DNA of 64,000 bases from Aquamicrobium lusatiense (GTDB taxonomy: Bacteria > Pseudomonadota > Alphaproteobacteria > Rhizobiales > Rhizobiaceae), in the NCBI RefSeq assembly GCF_014201615.1, contig NZ_JACHEU010000004.1, positions 196,352 through 260,351 of the forward strand, in the 5' to 3' direction. The translations under genes and the position numbers were made by a program. The notes under the pieces are model-generated. The model did no database searches, was not told the origin of the DNA, and saw only the letters and a list, made by a program, of their open reading frames with translations. This document shows positions 8,503-17,099 of this stretch, piece by piece (position 1 is the stretch's first letter; each line of letters starts with the position of its first letter).

Positions 8503-10239
8503 ATGAAGAAGCTGCTCGTCGCCAATCGAGGCGAAATCGCCCTGCGCATCATTCGTGCAGCGCGCGACTACGGGATTGAATCGGTTGCCGTTTATGCGGA
8601 CGCTGACGCCGCATCGCTTCATGTCGAATATGCGGATGAAGCGTGGGCGCTCGGTGCCGGGCGCGCTTCGGATACCTATCTCGCCATCGATAAGATTATC
8701 GACATTGCGGCGCGCTCGGGAGCGGATGCCGTCCATCCGGGTTACGGTTTTCTCTCCGAACGGCCTGAATTCGCGCAGGCGGTGCTCGACGCCGGACTGG
8801 TCTGGGTGGGTCCCTCACCGGATGTGATCCGCATGCTGGGTGACAAGATCGAGGCGCGCCGCATAGCAGCCGGTGTCGGCGCTCCGCTGGTCAGCGGCTC
8901 CGATGGCCCCCTCTCTTCGGCAAAGGAAGCTGTCGCGTTCGCTGAGCGTGCCGGGTTGCCGATTGCGATCAAGGCTGCATTCGGCGGTGGTGGGCGGGGC
9001 ATGAAGGTCGCCCGCTCGCTTGCGGACGTCGGCGACATGTTTGAGTCCGCGGTTCGCGAGGCAACCGAGGCCTTTGGGCGCGGTGACTGCTACGCCGAAC
9101 AATTTCTCGACAAACCCCGCCATGTCGAGGCGCAGATTCTGGCAGACAGCCATGGCAATATTCTGGTGCTCGGAACGCGCGACTGCTCCCTGCAGCGCCG
9201 CAATCAGAAACTGGTCGAGGAAGCGCCGGCCCCGTTCCTGAGCGCAGAACAGAGGCAGCGGATCCACGACGCTGCCCGAAAAATCTGTTCCGCTGCCGGA
9301 TATGTGGGGGCGGGCACGGTGGAATTTCTGCTGTCGCGCGACGGACTGATTTCCTTTCTGGAAGTGAACACGCGCCTTCAGGTCGAACATCCCGTCACGG
9401 AAGTGACGACCGGCATAGACATCGTCGTGGAACAGTTGCGTATCGCCGACGGGCTGCCGCTGCGTGTGAAAGAAACGCCGGAGCCTCTGGGACATGCCTT
9501 TGAATTCCGCATCAATGCGGAAGATCCGGGTCGGGGCTTCCTGCCGACGCCCGGACGCATCACCCGTTTTCGCGCGCCCTCCGGACCCGGCGTGCGGCTC
9601 GACAGCGGCGTCGAAGCCGGATCCATTGTCCCGCCGCTCTATGATTCACTGTTTGCAAAACTCATCGTCTTCGCTTCCACCCGTGACGAAGCGCTTCATC
9701 GGGCCAGACGCGCCCTGCGGGAATTTCAGGTCGAAGGAATAGCAACTGTTCTGCCGTTCCATCGCGCAGTGCTTGAGGAAGAGGCTTTTACGTCGGCCGA
9801 ACATTTTGGCGTCCATACCAACTGGATCGAGACCGAACTCGCCCTGCCGCCTCCCGCCCCCCGGGTTGAGGCGCAGGAAGACGATCTGGTTCGCACCTAC
9901 ATTGAAATTGATGGCAAGCGCCATCAGCTTGCTCTGCCGGCTGCATTCTGGGGGAAGCTTGCTGCTGCGCCGGCTTCGCCGGATGGTGCGCGCGAGGCTC
10001 CTTCATTACAGGACGCGGAAGGCGAAATAGTCGGCGTACCGATGCCGTCCATTCTGCAGGGGTGGCTCGTTGACGACGGAGCCCGCGTTCGCAAGGGTGA
10101 TGCGATTGCCATCATAGAGGCGATGAAAGCGGAAATGCGGATTGCCGCGCCTGCAGATGGTGTCCTGCAGCATAGAGCAAAACCCGGTTCTGAGCTCATG
10201 GCAGGCGATATGCTCGCCGTCATCCTGCCCGGCGGATGA
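8503..10239 (+). CDS. Biotin carboxylase-biotin carboxyl carrier fusion protein
   Basis: The N-terminal ~450 residues form a biotin carboxylase: KKLLVANRGEIALRIIRAA at the start, HPGYGFLSE, an ATP-grasp glycine loop (AAFGGGGRGMKV), RDCSLQRRNQK, and EVNTRLQVEHPVTE at the active site. The C-terminal ~75 residues are a biotinyl domain with the acceptor Lys542 in EAMKAEM; the usual EAMKM is altered to EAMKA. It would carboxylate biotin with bicarbonate and ATP. No carboxyltransferase gene is adjacent except the AHS1/AHS2-like PxpBC, so the acceptor is unknown. ATG follows the pxpBC stop by 3 nt with GAGGA upstream. It is the last gene of the operon. Confidence 0.9.
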   Translation: MKKLLVANRGEIALRIIRAARDYGIESVAVYADADAASLHVEYADEAWALGAGRASDTYLAIDKIIDIAARSGADAVHPGYGFLSERPEFAQAVLDAGLVWVGPSPDVIRMLGDKIEARRIAAGVGAPLVSGSDGPLSSAKEAVAFAERAGLPIAIKAAFGGGGRGMKVARSLADVGDMFESAVREATEAFGRGDCYAEQFLDKPRHVEAQILADSHGNILVLGTRDCSLQRRNQKLVEEAPAPFLSAEQRQRIHDAARKICSAAGYVGAGTVEFLLSRDGLISFLEVNTRLQVEHPVTEVTTGIDIVVEQLRIADGLPLRVKETPEPLGHAFEFRINAEDPGRGFLPTPGRITRFRAPSGPGVRLDSGVEAGSIVPPLYDSLFAKLIVFASTRDEALHRARRALREFQVEGIATVLPFHRAVLEEEAFTSAEHFGVHTNWIETELALPPPAPRVEAQEDDLVRTYIEIDGKRHQLALPAAFWGKLAAAPASPDGAREAPSLQDAEGEIVGVPMPSILQGWLVDDGARVRKGDAIAIIEAMKAEMRIAAPADGVLQHRAKPGSELMAGDMLAVILPGG

Positions 10240-10567
10240 TTTCCTCCGACTGGTTTTATTCCCTGCCAATGTCATTTCGATCGTGAAAAAGAGCACGCCA
10301 AGCAACTTCCTGCTGGCCGGAAGATGGACAGCTGACGCGGCTTGCGAGATCTTCCGGAACCACTCTGCGCTGTGTGGGAATGATTTCGGCTCCAGCGTGG
10401 ATTTGTATCCGGCCTGTCTTTAAACAGGCGCGGCGCTCTTACGAAATGCTGAAAGAATGGCTATCATGAGGCTCAGCTTGACCGACGGCCTCCCGGCTTC
10501 ATTGAATGGAGGCGGGACGGCTGCAGGAAATCCGGTACTTCAACAGAATTTGCAATGCGGACTGTGA
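10240..10567. other. Intergenic region upstream of the TetR gene
   Basis: 328 nt without a convincing gene. A small inverted repeat GCCTGT/ACAGGC (10412-10429, 6-nt loop) could be a weak terminator for the preceding operon. A TTGACC at 10478-10483 might be a -35 but lacks a good -10. A half-site TTCAAC at 10539-10544 resembles the operators at 11283 and 12242 but its partner half is absent. Confidence 0.4.
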
Positions 10568-11206
10568 ATGGCGAAATCTCAAACCCGCGCCGCTCATAAG
10601 ACGGGTAAAAATGCGCGCGAGATCATTCTGAACGCGGCGCGGGCGGAATTCGCCGAGAAAGGTTTCAACGGAGCCCGTGTCGACAGCATCGCCGCCCGCT
10701 CCGGCCTGAACAAGCAGCTCGTCTACTATTATTTCGGCAGCAAGGACGACCTTTACCGCGTCACGCTTGAGGAAGCCTATACCGAGATACGCCTGCGCGA
10801 AAAAGACCTCGACCTGCGATCGCTACCCCCGCAGGACGCCATCGTGCGCCTCATCGATTTTTCGCTCAGCTATCTGGCGCGGCATCGGGAATTTATTCGC
10901 ATGCTGGCCGACGAGAACGCGCTGGGTGGACCCCACGTCAAGGACTCCGATGCTTTTCAGCGCACGAACTCGCCACTGATCGAGATGATCGGGGCGACCC
11001 TGCGCGAAGGCGAAGCGCAAGGCGTGTTTCGCAAGGGCATCGATCCGCTCGACCTCTACATCTCGATCGCGGGCATGACGTTTTTCTATTTCGCCAACGG
11101 CGTCACCATGTCGGCGATTTTCGGGCGGGATCTTTCCACGCCGGAAGCTCTTTCCGTCTACCGGGATCATATCGTTGCGCTGACGCTGGCGGGTCTGCGG
11201 CCCTGA
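10568..11206 (+). CDS. TetR/AcrR family transcriptional regulator
   Basis: 212 residues, the usual TetR size. The N-terminal helix-turn-helix is clear (REIILNAARAEFAEKGFNGARVDSIAARSGLNKQLVYYYFGSKDDLY, within residues 18-63). The C-terminal ligand-binding part resembles the TetR_C_33/RutR-like group (LIDFSLSYLARHREFIRML). It lies 150 nt upstream of the TIM-barrel gene and is the best candidate to bind the twin palindromes at 11283 and 12242 (inference). No strong Shine-Dalgarno precedes the ATG. Confidence 0.9.
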   Translation: MAKSQTRAAHKTGKNAREIILNAARAEFAEKGFNGARVDSIAARSGLNKQLVYYYFGSKDDLYRVTLEEAYTEIRLREKDLDLRSLPPQDAIVRLIDFSLSYLARHREFIRMLADENALGGPHVKDSDAFQRTNSPLIEMIGATLREGEAQGVFRKGIDPLDLYISIAGMTFFYFANGVTMSAIFGRDLSTPEALSVYRDHIVALTLAGLRP

Positions 11207-11282
11207 TGCCGTCTTGCGTGCGCCCCGGCGCGGGCTTACCAGCCGCGTTGCAGAGCGCGGGCTGATCGTTGCCGATCCTCGA

Positions 11283-11300
11283 TTCAACCAAATAGTTGAA
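11283..11300. promoter_or_regulatory. Operator-like palindrome 1 (TTCAAC-N6-GTTGAA)
   Basis: TTCAAC CAAATA GTTGAA, 6-bp arms and 6-bp spacer, 57 nt before the likely start of the TIM-barrel gene. The 20-nt string ATTCAACCAAATAGTTGAAA recurs exactly at 12241-12260. The right half supplies a TTGAAA that could serve as a -35 element, so binding here would repress. Confidence 0.72.
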
Positions 11301-11356
11301 ACCGCCCCCGGGGACGGTCTACCCTCCTGATGCAAATGCCGGAGGACGCCCTGATC

Positions 11357-12211
11357 ATGATTCCCGCCATCGTTACCGACGAGTTGTCGGATTCGCCCGA
11401 AACCGCCTTCGAGCTTGGTCTGGAATGGGGCGTGCGGCATTTCGAGCTGCGCGGCATGCACGATGCCCGCGTGCCGCGCCTGAGCCCGACGCAACGGCGG
11501 CGGCTGTTGCGGGCGATCCGTGACTTCGATGTGCGCATCAGTGCCATCTCTCCGGGACTCTTCAAGATTCCCCTGCCGCCGGACTCTGCGCAAAGCTCCA
11601 ATCTGGCGTGGATGGACCGCGAGTTTCACGACGCATGGGCGGACGCGGAGGCGCTGCTGCGCGATCATGTCGAACGGCTTCTGCCGGAATCGCTTGAGTT
11701 TGCCGTGGCCAGCGGCGCGCAGCACCTGATCGCCTTCAGTTTTCACCGCGGCGGCCGACCTTCGGGACGTGCGCCCGGACGGGTCGCGGATGTGCTCGCC
11801 CACGCCGCCGAACTGGCGCAGAGTGCGAATGTATCCCTGATCATCGAGAACGAGGAGAGCCACTGGGCCAATACGGGCGCGCTTTCAGCGGCCCTGATTG
11901 CGGCCACCGGCGCACCGATCGGGATCAACTGGGATCCCGCCAACGCGCTGATCGACGGCGACACCCCCTGGCCGGACGGTTATGCCGCCTGCCGTCATCT
12001 GGTCCGCAATGTCCACTTCAAGGACGCCCGCGTCCATGCCGACAATTCATGGGAGTTGCTGGCCGACGGGGACGTCGACTGGGCCGGTCAGGTGATGGCG
12101 CTTGAGGAGGATGGCTATGCAGGTTGTGTCGCCATGGAACCGCATCTGTGGCCATCCGTAGCCTCGGTGAGAAACGCTCTCTCCAGATTTAACGCATTGA
12201 AAAACAATTGA
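11357..12211 (+). CDS. Sugar phosphate isomerase/epimerase-like TIM-barrel protein
   Basis: 284 residues from the ATG at 11357, chosen because GGAGGA lies 10 nt upstream; an ATG at 11330 is possible but lacks a ribosome-binding site. The sequence fits the xylose-isomerase-like TIM-barrel family. It has an early FELGLEWGVRHFELRG, a conserved LIIENEESHW (probable metal ligand Glu), IGINWDPANAL with Asp, HLVRNVHFKDAR with His, and a late GYAGCVAMEPHLW with Glu. These give a plausible divalent-metal site. The substrate is not evident; neighbours suggest isomerisation or epimerisation of a sugar acid or related hydroxy acid. Confidence 0.75.
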   Translation: MIPAIVTDELSDSPETAFELGLEWGVRHFELRGMHDARVPRLSPTQRRRLLRAIRDFDVRISAISPGLFKIPLPPDSAQSSNLAWMDREFHDAWADAEALLRDHVERLLPESLEFAVASGAQHLIAFSFHRGGRPSGRAPGRVADVLAHAAELAQSANVSLIIENEESHWANTGALSAALIAATGAPIGINWDPANALIDGDTPWPDGYAACRHLVRNVHFKDARVHADNSWELLADGDVDWAGQVMALEEDGYAGCVAMEPHLWPSVASVRNALSRFNALKNN

Positions 12212-12241
12212 AATATTGCGGCGGAAAATTTCCGTCAAAAA

Positions 12242-12283
12242 TTCAACCAAATAGTTGAAATCTTCTTTCGCTGCGGATAGTGT
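12242..12283 (+). promoter_or_regulatory. Operator-like palindrome 2 with overlapping promoter
   Basis: The palindrome TTCAAC-N6-GTTGAA (12242-12259) is identical to the one at 11283. Its right half forms TTGAAA (12255-12260), a good -35, followed by a 17-nt spacer and TAGTGT (12278-12283) as a weaker -10, 18 nt before the ATG at 12302. Promoter occlusion by the repressor is the simplest reading. Confidence 0.65.
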
Positions 12284-12301
12284 CATCGGCAAGAAAAGAA
12301 C

Positions 12302-13381
12302 ATGAGGGAGCCGATCTTGCATCAGACAGTCGCCAATGATTCCGGTCTGGCCGCCACCGCGCTGCCCGAGAGCTTCGGTTCCGTTGAGGAACTCGAAGAA
12401 TACATGACCCGGCCAACGCCCGCTCTGGTGCGCGATCTGGCCTCGGTCGACGGTGACATCATCATCCTCGGCGTTGCGGGCAAGATGGGCCCGACGCTGG
12501 CGCGCATGGCCAAGCGTGCGGCACCCGAAAAGCGGGTGATCGGCGTTGCCCGCTTCAGCGAGCCCGAGTTGCAGGCGCAGCTTGAATCCTGGGGCGTCGA
12601 GACCATCAGGGCCGATCTGCTGGACGAGGCGCAGGTGAACGCCCTGCCCAAGGCGCGCAACGTGATCTTCATGGCCGGTATGAAGTTCGGCGCTTCGGGC
12701 AATCAGGCGCTGACCTGGGCGATGAACACCCATTCGCCGGCGCTGGTCGCAAATGCCTATCGCGACTCGCGCATCGTCGCCTTCTCCACCGGCAACATCT
12801 ATCCGCTGATGGATGTGCTCCAGCAGGGCGCGCTGGAGACGACACCGCCGGAGCCGCGCGGCGAATATGCCATGTCCTGCCTCGGCCGCGAGCGCATGTT
12901 CGAGCATTTCTCGCGCGTTCACGGCACGCCCGGCCGGCTGTTCCGCCTGAACTACGCCATCGATCTGCGCTATGGCGTGCTTTACGATCTCGCCAGCCGC
13001 ATCAAGGCCGGCACCCAGATCGATCTGTCGCTGATGGGGCACGTCAACGTGATCTGGCAGGGCGACGCCAATGCGCAGGCGCTGCGCTGTCTGGCTCATT
13101 CCACCGAAATCACCAGCCCGATCAATGTGTCGGGTCCGGAAACCCTGTCGGTGCGCTGGCTGGTCCATGAACTGGCAAAGCGCCTTGAAGTCGAGCCGCG
13201 CCTGTTCGGTTCCGAGGCGACCACCGCCTGGCTCACCAACACCGCGCAGGCCAACCGGCTGTTCGGCTATCCGTCGGTTCCGCTGACGGCGATGCTCGAC
13301 TGGACCGCCGACTGGGTTGCCCGCGGCGAAATTGCCTATAACAAGCCCACCAAGTTCGAAGCCCGGAGCGGAGCGTTCTGA
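12302..13381 (+). CDS. NAD(P)-dependent epimerase/dehydratase family protein
   Basis: 359 residues. A Rossmann nucleotide-binding motif is seen in IIILGVAGKMGPTLARMA (around residues 58-75), an extended-SDR-like fold with a serine in AFSTGNIYPL, and GGEYAMSCLGRERMF-like active-site spacing where the usual YxxxK is altered to YAMSCLGRE. The C-terminal part (PINVSGPETLSVRWLVHELAKRLE) matches NAD-epimerase family proteins. The missing canonical Lys makes catalysis by the standard SDR mechanism uncertain. It is followed 2 nt later by the DHDPS-like gene, so the two are co-translated. Confidence 0.75.
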   Translation: MREPILHQTVANDSGLAATALPESFGSVEELEEYMTRPTPALVRDLASVDGDIIILGVAGKMGPTLARMAKRAAPEKRVIGVARFSEPELQAQLESWGVETIRADLLDEAQVNALPKARNVIFMAGMKFGASGNQALTWAMNTHSPALVANAYRDSRIVAFSTGNIYPLMDVLQQGALETTPPEPRGEYAMSCLGRERMFEHFSRVHGTPGRLFRLNYAIDLRYGVLYDLASRIKAGTQIDLSLMGHVNVIWQGDANAQALRCLAHSTEITSPINVSGPETLSVRWLVHELAKRLEVEPRLFGSEATTAWLTNTAQANRLFGYPSVPLTAMLDWTADWVARGEIAYNKPTKFEARSGAF

Positions 13382-13383
13382 AC

Positions 13384-14448
13384 ATGACCGGACAAGCCAC
13401 TCCTCAGGCCCGGCAGGCTGCGATGGATCTCCTGCGCGAAGGAACCGTCATTCCTGCCCACCCTCTGGCGCTGAATGCCGATCGCCAGCTCGATGAGCGC
13501 CGGCAGCGGGCGCTGACGCGCTACTATCTCGATGCGGGCTCCGGCGGTCTGGCGGTGGGTGTGCACACCACCCAGTTCGCCATTCGCGAAGTCGGGCTCT
13601 ATGAGCGGGTGCTGTCGCTTGCCGCGGAAGAGGCTGCAAGCTGGACCGACCGCACGCTGGTCATGGTTGCCGGGCTTGCCGGTCCGACCGCGCAGGCGGT
13701 GAATGAGGCGAAGACGGCCGTATCGCTTGGCTACCATGCTGGCCTGCTCAGCCTCGCCGCCCTCAAGGGCCAGAGCGAGGATGTGCTGATTGCGCATTGC
13801 GAGCAGGTTGCCGCCGAAATTCCGCTGATCGGCTTCTATCTGCAGCCGGCGGTCGGCGGGCTGCATCTGTCGGCGCATTTCTGGGCGCGCTTTGCCGCCA
13901 TCCCCAATGTGGTGGCGATCAAGGTTGCTCCCTTCAACCGCTATCGCACCGTCGATGTGGTGCGCGGCATCGTCGATGCCGGGGCCGAGGACAAGGTCAC
14001 GCTCTACACCGGCAATGACGATCACATCGTGCTCGATCTGGTGACGCCGTTCACCGTGATGCGCGACGGCAAGCCCATCACGCTGCGCTTCAAAGGCGGC
14101 TTGCTCGGCCACTGGTCGGTGTGGACGAAAGGCGCGGTCGACATCTTCGAACGCTGCCGTGCGGAAGCGGCGAAGGATGCGGTTTCGGCCGACATGCTCG
14201 CGCTGGATTCCCGCGTGACCGACTGCAACAGCGCCTTCTTCGATGTCGTCAACGACTTCCACGGCTGCATTGCCGGCTGTCACGAAATCCTGCGCCGGCA
14301 GGGCCTGCTGGAGGGCATCTGGTGCCTCGATCCGGAAGAGGGGCTTTCGCCGGGACAGGCGGAAGAGCTGACCCGCGTCAGCCGCCTGCATGCCGACCTT
14401 GCGGATGACGACTTCGTCCGCGCCAATCTCTCGCGCTGGCTGGACTGA
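13384..14448 (+). CDS. Dihydrodipicolinate synthase/N-acetylneuraminate lyase family protein
   Basis: 354 residues, about 50 longer than typical DapA. It belongs to the class I Schiff-base lyase/synthase family by pattern: GGLAVGVHTTQFA near the start, IPLIGFYLQPAVGG, and a probable Schiff-base Lys in NVVAIKVAPFNRY. The usual DapA GTTGE motif is absent (GVHTTQF instead), which argues against lysine biosynthesis and for an aldolase or dehydratase acting on a 2-keto-3-deoxy acid or similar compound. The gene lies between the epimerase-like gene and a transporter, typical for a catabolic operon. Confidence 0.78.
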   Translation: MTGQATPQARQAAMDLLREGTVIPAHPLALNADRQLDERRQRALTRYYLDAGSGGLAVGVHTTQFAIREVGLYERVLSLAAEEAASWTDRTLVMVAGLAGPTAQAVNEAKTAVSLGYHAGLLSLAALKGQSEDVLIAHCEQVAAEIPLIGFYLQPAVGGLHLSAHFWARFAAIPNVVAIKVAPFNRYRTVDVVRGIVDAGAEDKVTLYTGNDDHIVLDLVTPFTVMRDGKPITLRFKGGLLGHWSVWTKGAVDIFERCRAEAAKDAVSADMLALDSRVTDCNSAFFDVVNDFHGCIAGCHEILRRQGLLEGIWCLDPEEGLSPGQAEELTRVSRLHADLADDDFVRANLSRWLD

Positions 14449-14452
14449 TCCG

Positions 14453-15223
14453 ATGGCGAAGCTGCGCGAGAAACTTCTCGAACTGGTGCCCGCCATCGTT
14501 CTCTTTCTGGCGATCATGGCCATCTGGCAGGCGGCCGTGAGCTGGGGCGAGATCAAGCCCTATCTGCTTCCAAGCCCGCGCTCGGTGCTGGATGCCATGC
14601 TCGACACCTCGATCGACTGGTGGGGGCACATCTGGGCCACCGGCCTTGCCATCGTGGGCGCGTTCCTGCTGGCGGCGGCCAGCGGCGTTCTGCTGGGCAC
14701 GATGATCGCCTGGTCGCCGGTGCTTTCGCGGGCGCTGATGCCGTTTCTGGTGTTTCTCAACACGCTTCCCAAGGTGGCCATCGCGCCGCTGTTCCTGATC
14801 TGGGTCGGCTACGGCATCCTTCCCAACATATTGATGGGCGCGCTGATCGGCTTCTTCCCCGTGGTCATCAACACGGCGGTGGGCCTCTCGCAGATCGATC
14901 ATGACATGATCGATCTCGGCCGCGTCTTCAGTGCGCCGAAATGGAAGGTGTTCGCCAAGATCCGCATTCCGAACGCCTATCCCTATATCCTGTCGGCGCT
15001 GAAGGTCACGGCGACCTCCGCCGTCGTCGGTGCGATCGTCGGCGAATTCGTCGCTTCGCAGACCGGGCTCGGCTACGTCATCGTGACCAGCCAGAGCAGC
15101 ATGAACACCGCGCTGGCTTTCGCCGCGCTCATCTATATCTCGATCATCGGTTTGCTGCTGTTCGCGGCCGTCGGGCTGATGTCGCGCTATCTGGCGCCGT
15201 GGGCCGAGGGAACCGACGCCTGA
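14453..15223 (+). CDS. ABC transporter permease (NitT/TauT, SsuC-like)
   Basis: 256 residues from the ATG at 14453, five nt after the upstream stop. It has about six membrane helices and the BPD family loop (LGRVFSAPKWKVFAKIRIPNAYPYILSALK) with SsuC/TauC-type surroundings (LLPSPRSVLDAM, NTLPKVAIAPLFLIWVGYG). Partners are the binding protein and ATPase that follow. Transporters of this type usually carry sulfonates, nitrate, pyrimidine precursors or aromatic acids; the ligand here is unknown. Confidence 0.9.
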   Translation: MAKLREKLLELVPAIVLFLAIMAIWQAAVSWGEIKPYLLPSPRSVLDAMLDTSIDWWGHIWATGLAIVGAFLLAAASGVLLGTMIAWSPVLSRALMPFLVFLNTLPKVAIAPLFLIWVGYGILPNILMGALIGFFPVVINTAVGLSQIDHDMIDLGRVFSAPKWKVFAKIRIPNAYPYILSALKVTATSAVVGAIVGEFVASQTGLGYVIVTSQSSMNTALAFAALIYISIIGLLLFAAVGLMSRYLAPWAEGTDA

Positions 15224-15273
15224 GCCGGAATTACCGTCACCATCCGATAAACGCAAAAATGGGAGCGAACGGG

Positions 15274-16272
15274 ATGAAGACTGCACTGATGATCACAACG
15301 GCCATGGTTGCAGCACTTGCTGCGGCACCGGCCATGGCCAGCGAGAAATTCACCTTCGCGCTGAACTGGTTCCCGGTTGGCGACCATGCCGCCTACTGGG
15401 TGGCCAAGGAGAAGGGCTACTTCGCCGAGAAGGGCCTCGACGTGGTGATCGAGAACTCCAAGGGTTCCGGCGATTCCATCGCCAAGGTTGACACCGGCCG
15501 CGCCGACGCCGGACTTGCCGACGCGGCGGTCGTCATCGGCTCACGGGCGCGGGGAACCACGGTGAAGGTTGTCGGCATCATCTTCGACCGCACGCCGATG
15601 AACTTCTTCTCCAAGGCCTCCGCTCCCATCACCAAGCCCTCCGACCTTCCCGGCAAGACCGTGGGCGCACCTCCCGGCGACAGCCAGCGTCTGGTGTGGC
15701 CGGCTTTCGCCAATGCCAACGGCATTGATCCCAATTCCATCAAATGGGTGAACATCGAGCCTTCGGCAAAATATGTGGCGCTTGCGGAAGGGCGCGCCGA
15801 TGCGGTGTCGGACTACACGACCGGCCTGCCGCTGGCGGAAAAGGCCGTCGGCAAGGGCAATGCCGTGACGCTGAACTGGGCCGACTACAATTTCCAGCTC
15901 TACGCCATGTCGATCATGGCCAGCGAGGCCACCATCAAGGACCGGCCCGAGGCGCTTCGCGGTTTTCTGGAAGCGTCCTACAAGGGCTGGCAGGATGTCA
16001 TGAACGATCCTGAAGGCGCGATGGAGATCTATAAGAAGGCCGTGCCTGAGATCGATGTGGTGGCACTGCGCGAAAACATGGATCTCGGCTTCGAACTGAT
16101 GAAGACGCAGACCTTCAAGGAAAACGGCATCGGCGCCATCGACAAGGAAAAGATGTGCGGATCGGTCGACCTCGTGAACACCTATATGGGCCTGCCCACC
16201 AAGGTAGATTGCGCGGACGCCTATGACGACACGTTCCTGACCAAGATTGAGCTTCCGTTCGACGTTCAATAA
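15274..16272 (+). CDS. ABC transporter substrate-binding protein (NMT1/THI5-like)
   Basis: 332 residues from the ATG at 15274 (GGGAGCG upstream). There is a clear signal peptide (MKTALMITTAMVAALAAAPAMA, cut before SEKFTF). The mature protein fits the SsuA/THI5/NMT1 fold: FALNWFPVGDHAAYWVAKEKGYFAEKGLDV, and KVDTGRADAGLADAAVVI. Two cysteines near the C terminus (MCGSVDL and KVDCADAY) may form a disulphide. It is encoded between its permease and ATPase. Confidence 0.9.
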   Translation: MKTALMITTAMVAALAAAPAMASEKFTFALNWFPVGDHAAYWVAKEKGYFAEKGLDVVIENSKGSGDSIAKVDTGRADAGLADAAVVIGSRARGTTVKVVGIIFDRTPMNFFSKASAPITKPSDLPGKTVGAPPGDSQRLVWPAFANANGIDPNSIKWVNIEPSAKYVALAEGRADAVSDYTTGLPLAEKAVGKGNAVTLNWADYNFQLYAMSIMASEATIKDRPEALRGFLEASYKGWQDVMNDPEGAMEIYKKAVPEIDVVALRENMDLGFELMKTQTFKENGIGAIDKEKMCGSVDLVNTYMGLPTKVDCADAYDDTFLTKIELPFDVQ

Positions 16273-16295
16273 CCTCTGAAGACAGGCTAGACAGA

Positions 16296-17099
16296 GTGGA
16301 CACTATTTCCATCCAGCTCGACGGGGTCTCGATGACCTACGGCACCGCATCGGGGCCGGTCGAGGCGTTGCGTGACATCAATCTGGCGGTTCGGCAGGGC
16401 GAGTTCATCTCGCTCGTCGGCCCGTCCGGTTGCGGAAAATCCACCCTGCTGCGCGTGGTGGCCGGGCTGCGCGAGCGCAGCGCCGGCACCATCATGGTGG
16501 ATGGCCAGAGGGTGACGAAGCCGATCCCCAATGTGGGGATGGTGTTTCAGGCGGCCGTGCTGCTGAAATGGCGCACCATCCTCGACAACGTGCTGTTGCC
16601 GGCGGAGCTGGCAGGCCTCAACCCGCGCAACTACCGCGAGCGGGCCATGCAGCTTCTCGAACTCACCGGGCTGAAGGAATTCGCCAACAAGCTGCCGCGC
16701 GAGCTTTCCGGCGGCATGCAGCAGCGCGCCGCGATCTGCCGTGGCCTGCTTCTGGACCCTCAGCTCTTGCTTATGGATGAGCCCTTCGGCGCTCTCGATG
16801 CGATGACGCGTGACGAGATGAACCTGGAACTGCTGCGCATCTGGGGCGAGGCTTCCGATACCCGCAAGACCGTTCTGTTCGTCACCCACTCCATTCCCGA
16901 AGCCGTGTTCCTTTCGGATCGGGTGGTGATCATGTCGCCGCGTCCGGGACGCATCGACACGGTGCTCGATATCGATCTGCCGCGCCCGCGCACCGTCGAA
17001 AGCCGCATCACGCCGGAATTCGGCGCGCTGTCGCTGAAGATCTACGACATGCTTACCGGTCGACAGAGCGGCGATGACCCGCGCTTCGTGCCGGCATGA
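16296..17099 (+). CDS. ABC transporter ATP-binding protein (SsuB/TauB-like)
   Basis: 267 residues from a GTG start. Walker A GPSGCGKST (about residues 47-55), Q-loop VGMVFQAAVLLKW, signature LSGGMQQRAAI, Walker B LLLMDEPFGALD and H-loop FVTHSIPEAVFLSDRV are all intact. It energises the preceding permease. The last codons overlap the ATG of the enolase-superfamily gene (ATGA), so transporter and enzyme are co-translated. Confidence 0.93.
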   Translation: MDTISIQLDGVSMTYGTASGPVEALRDINLAVRQGEFISLVGPSGCGKSTLLRVVAGLRERSAGTIMVDGQRVTKPIPNVGMVFQAAVLLKWRTILDNVLLPAELAGLNPRNYRERAMQLLELTGLKEFANKLPRELSGGMQQRAAICRGLLLDPQLLLMDEPFGALDAMTRDEMNLELLRIWGEASDTRKTVLFVTHSIPEAVFLSDRVVIMSPRPGRIDTVLDIDLPRPRTVESRITPEFGALSLKIYDMLTGRQSGDDPRFVPA

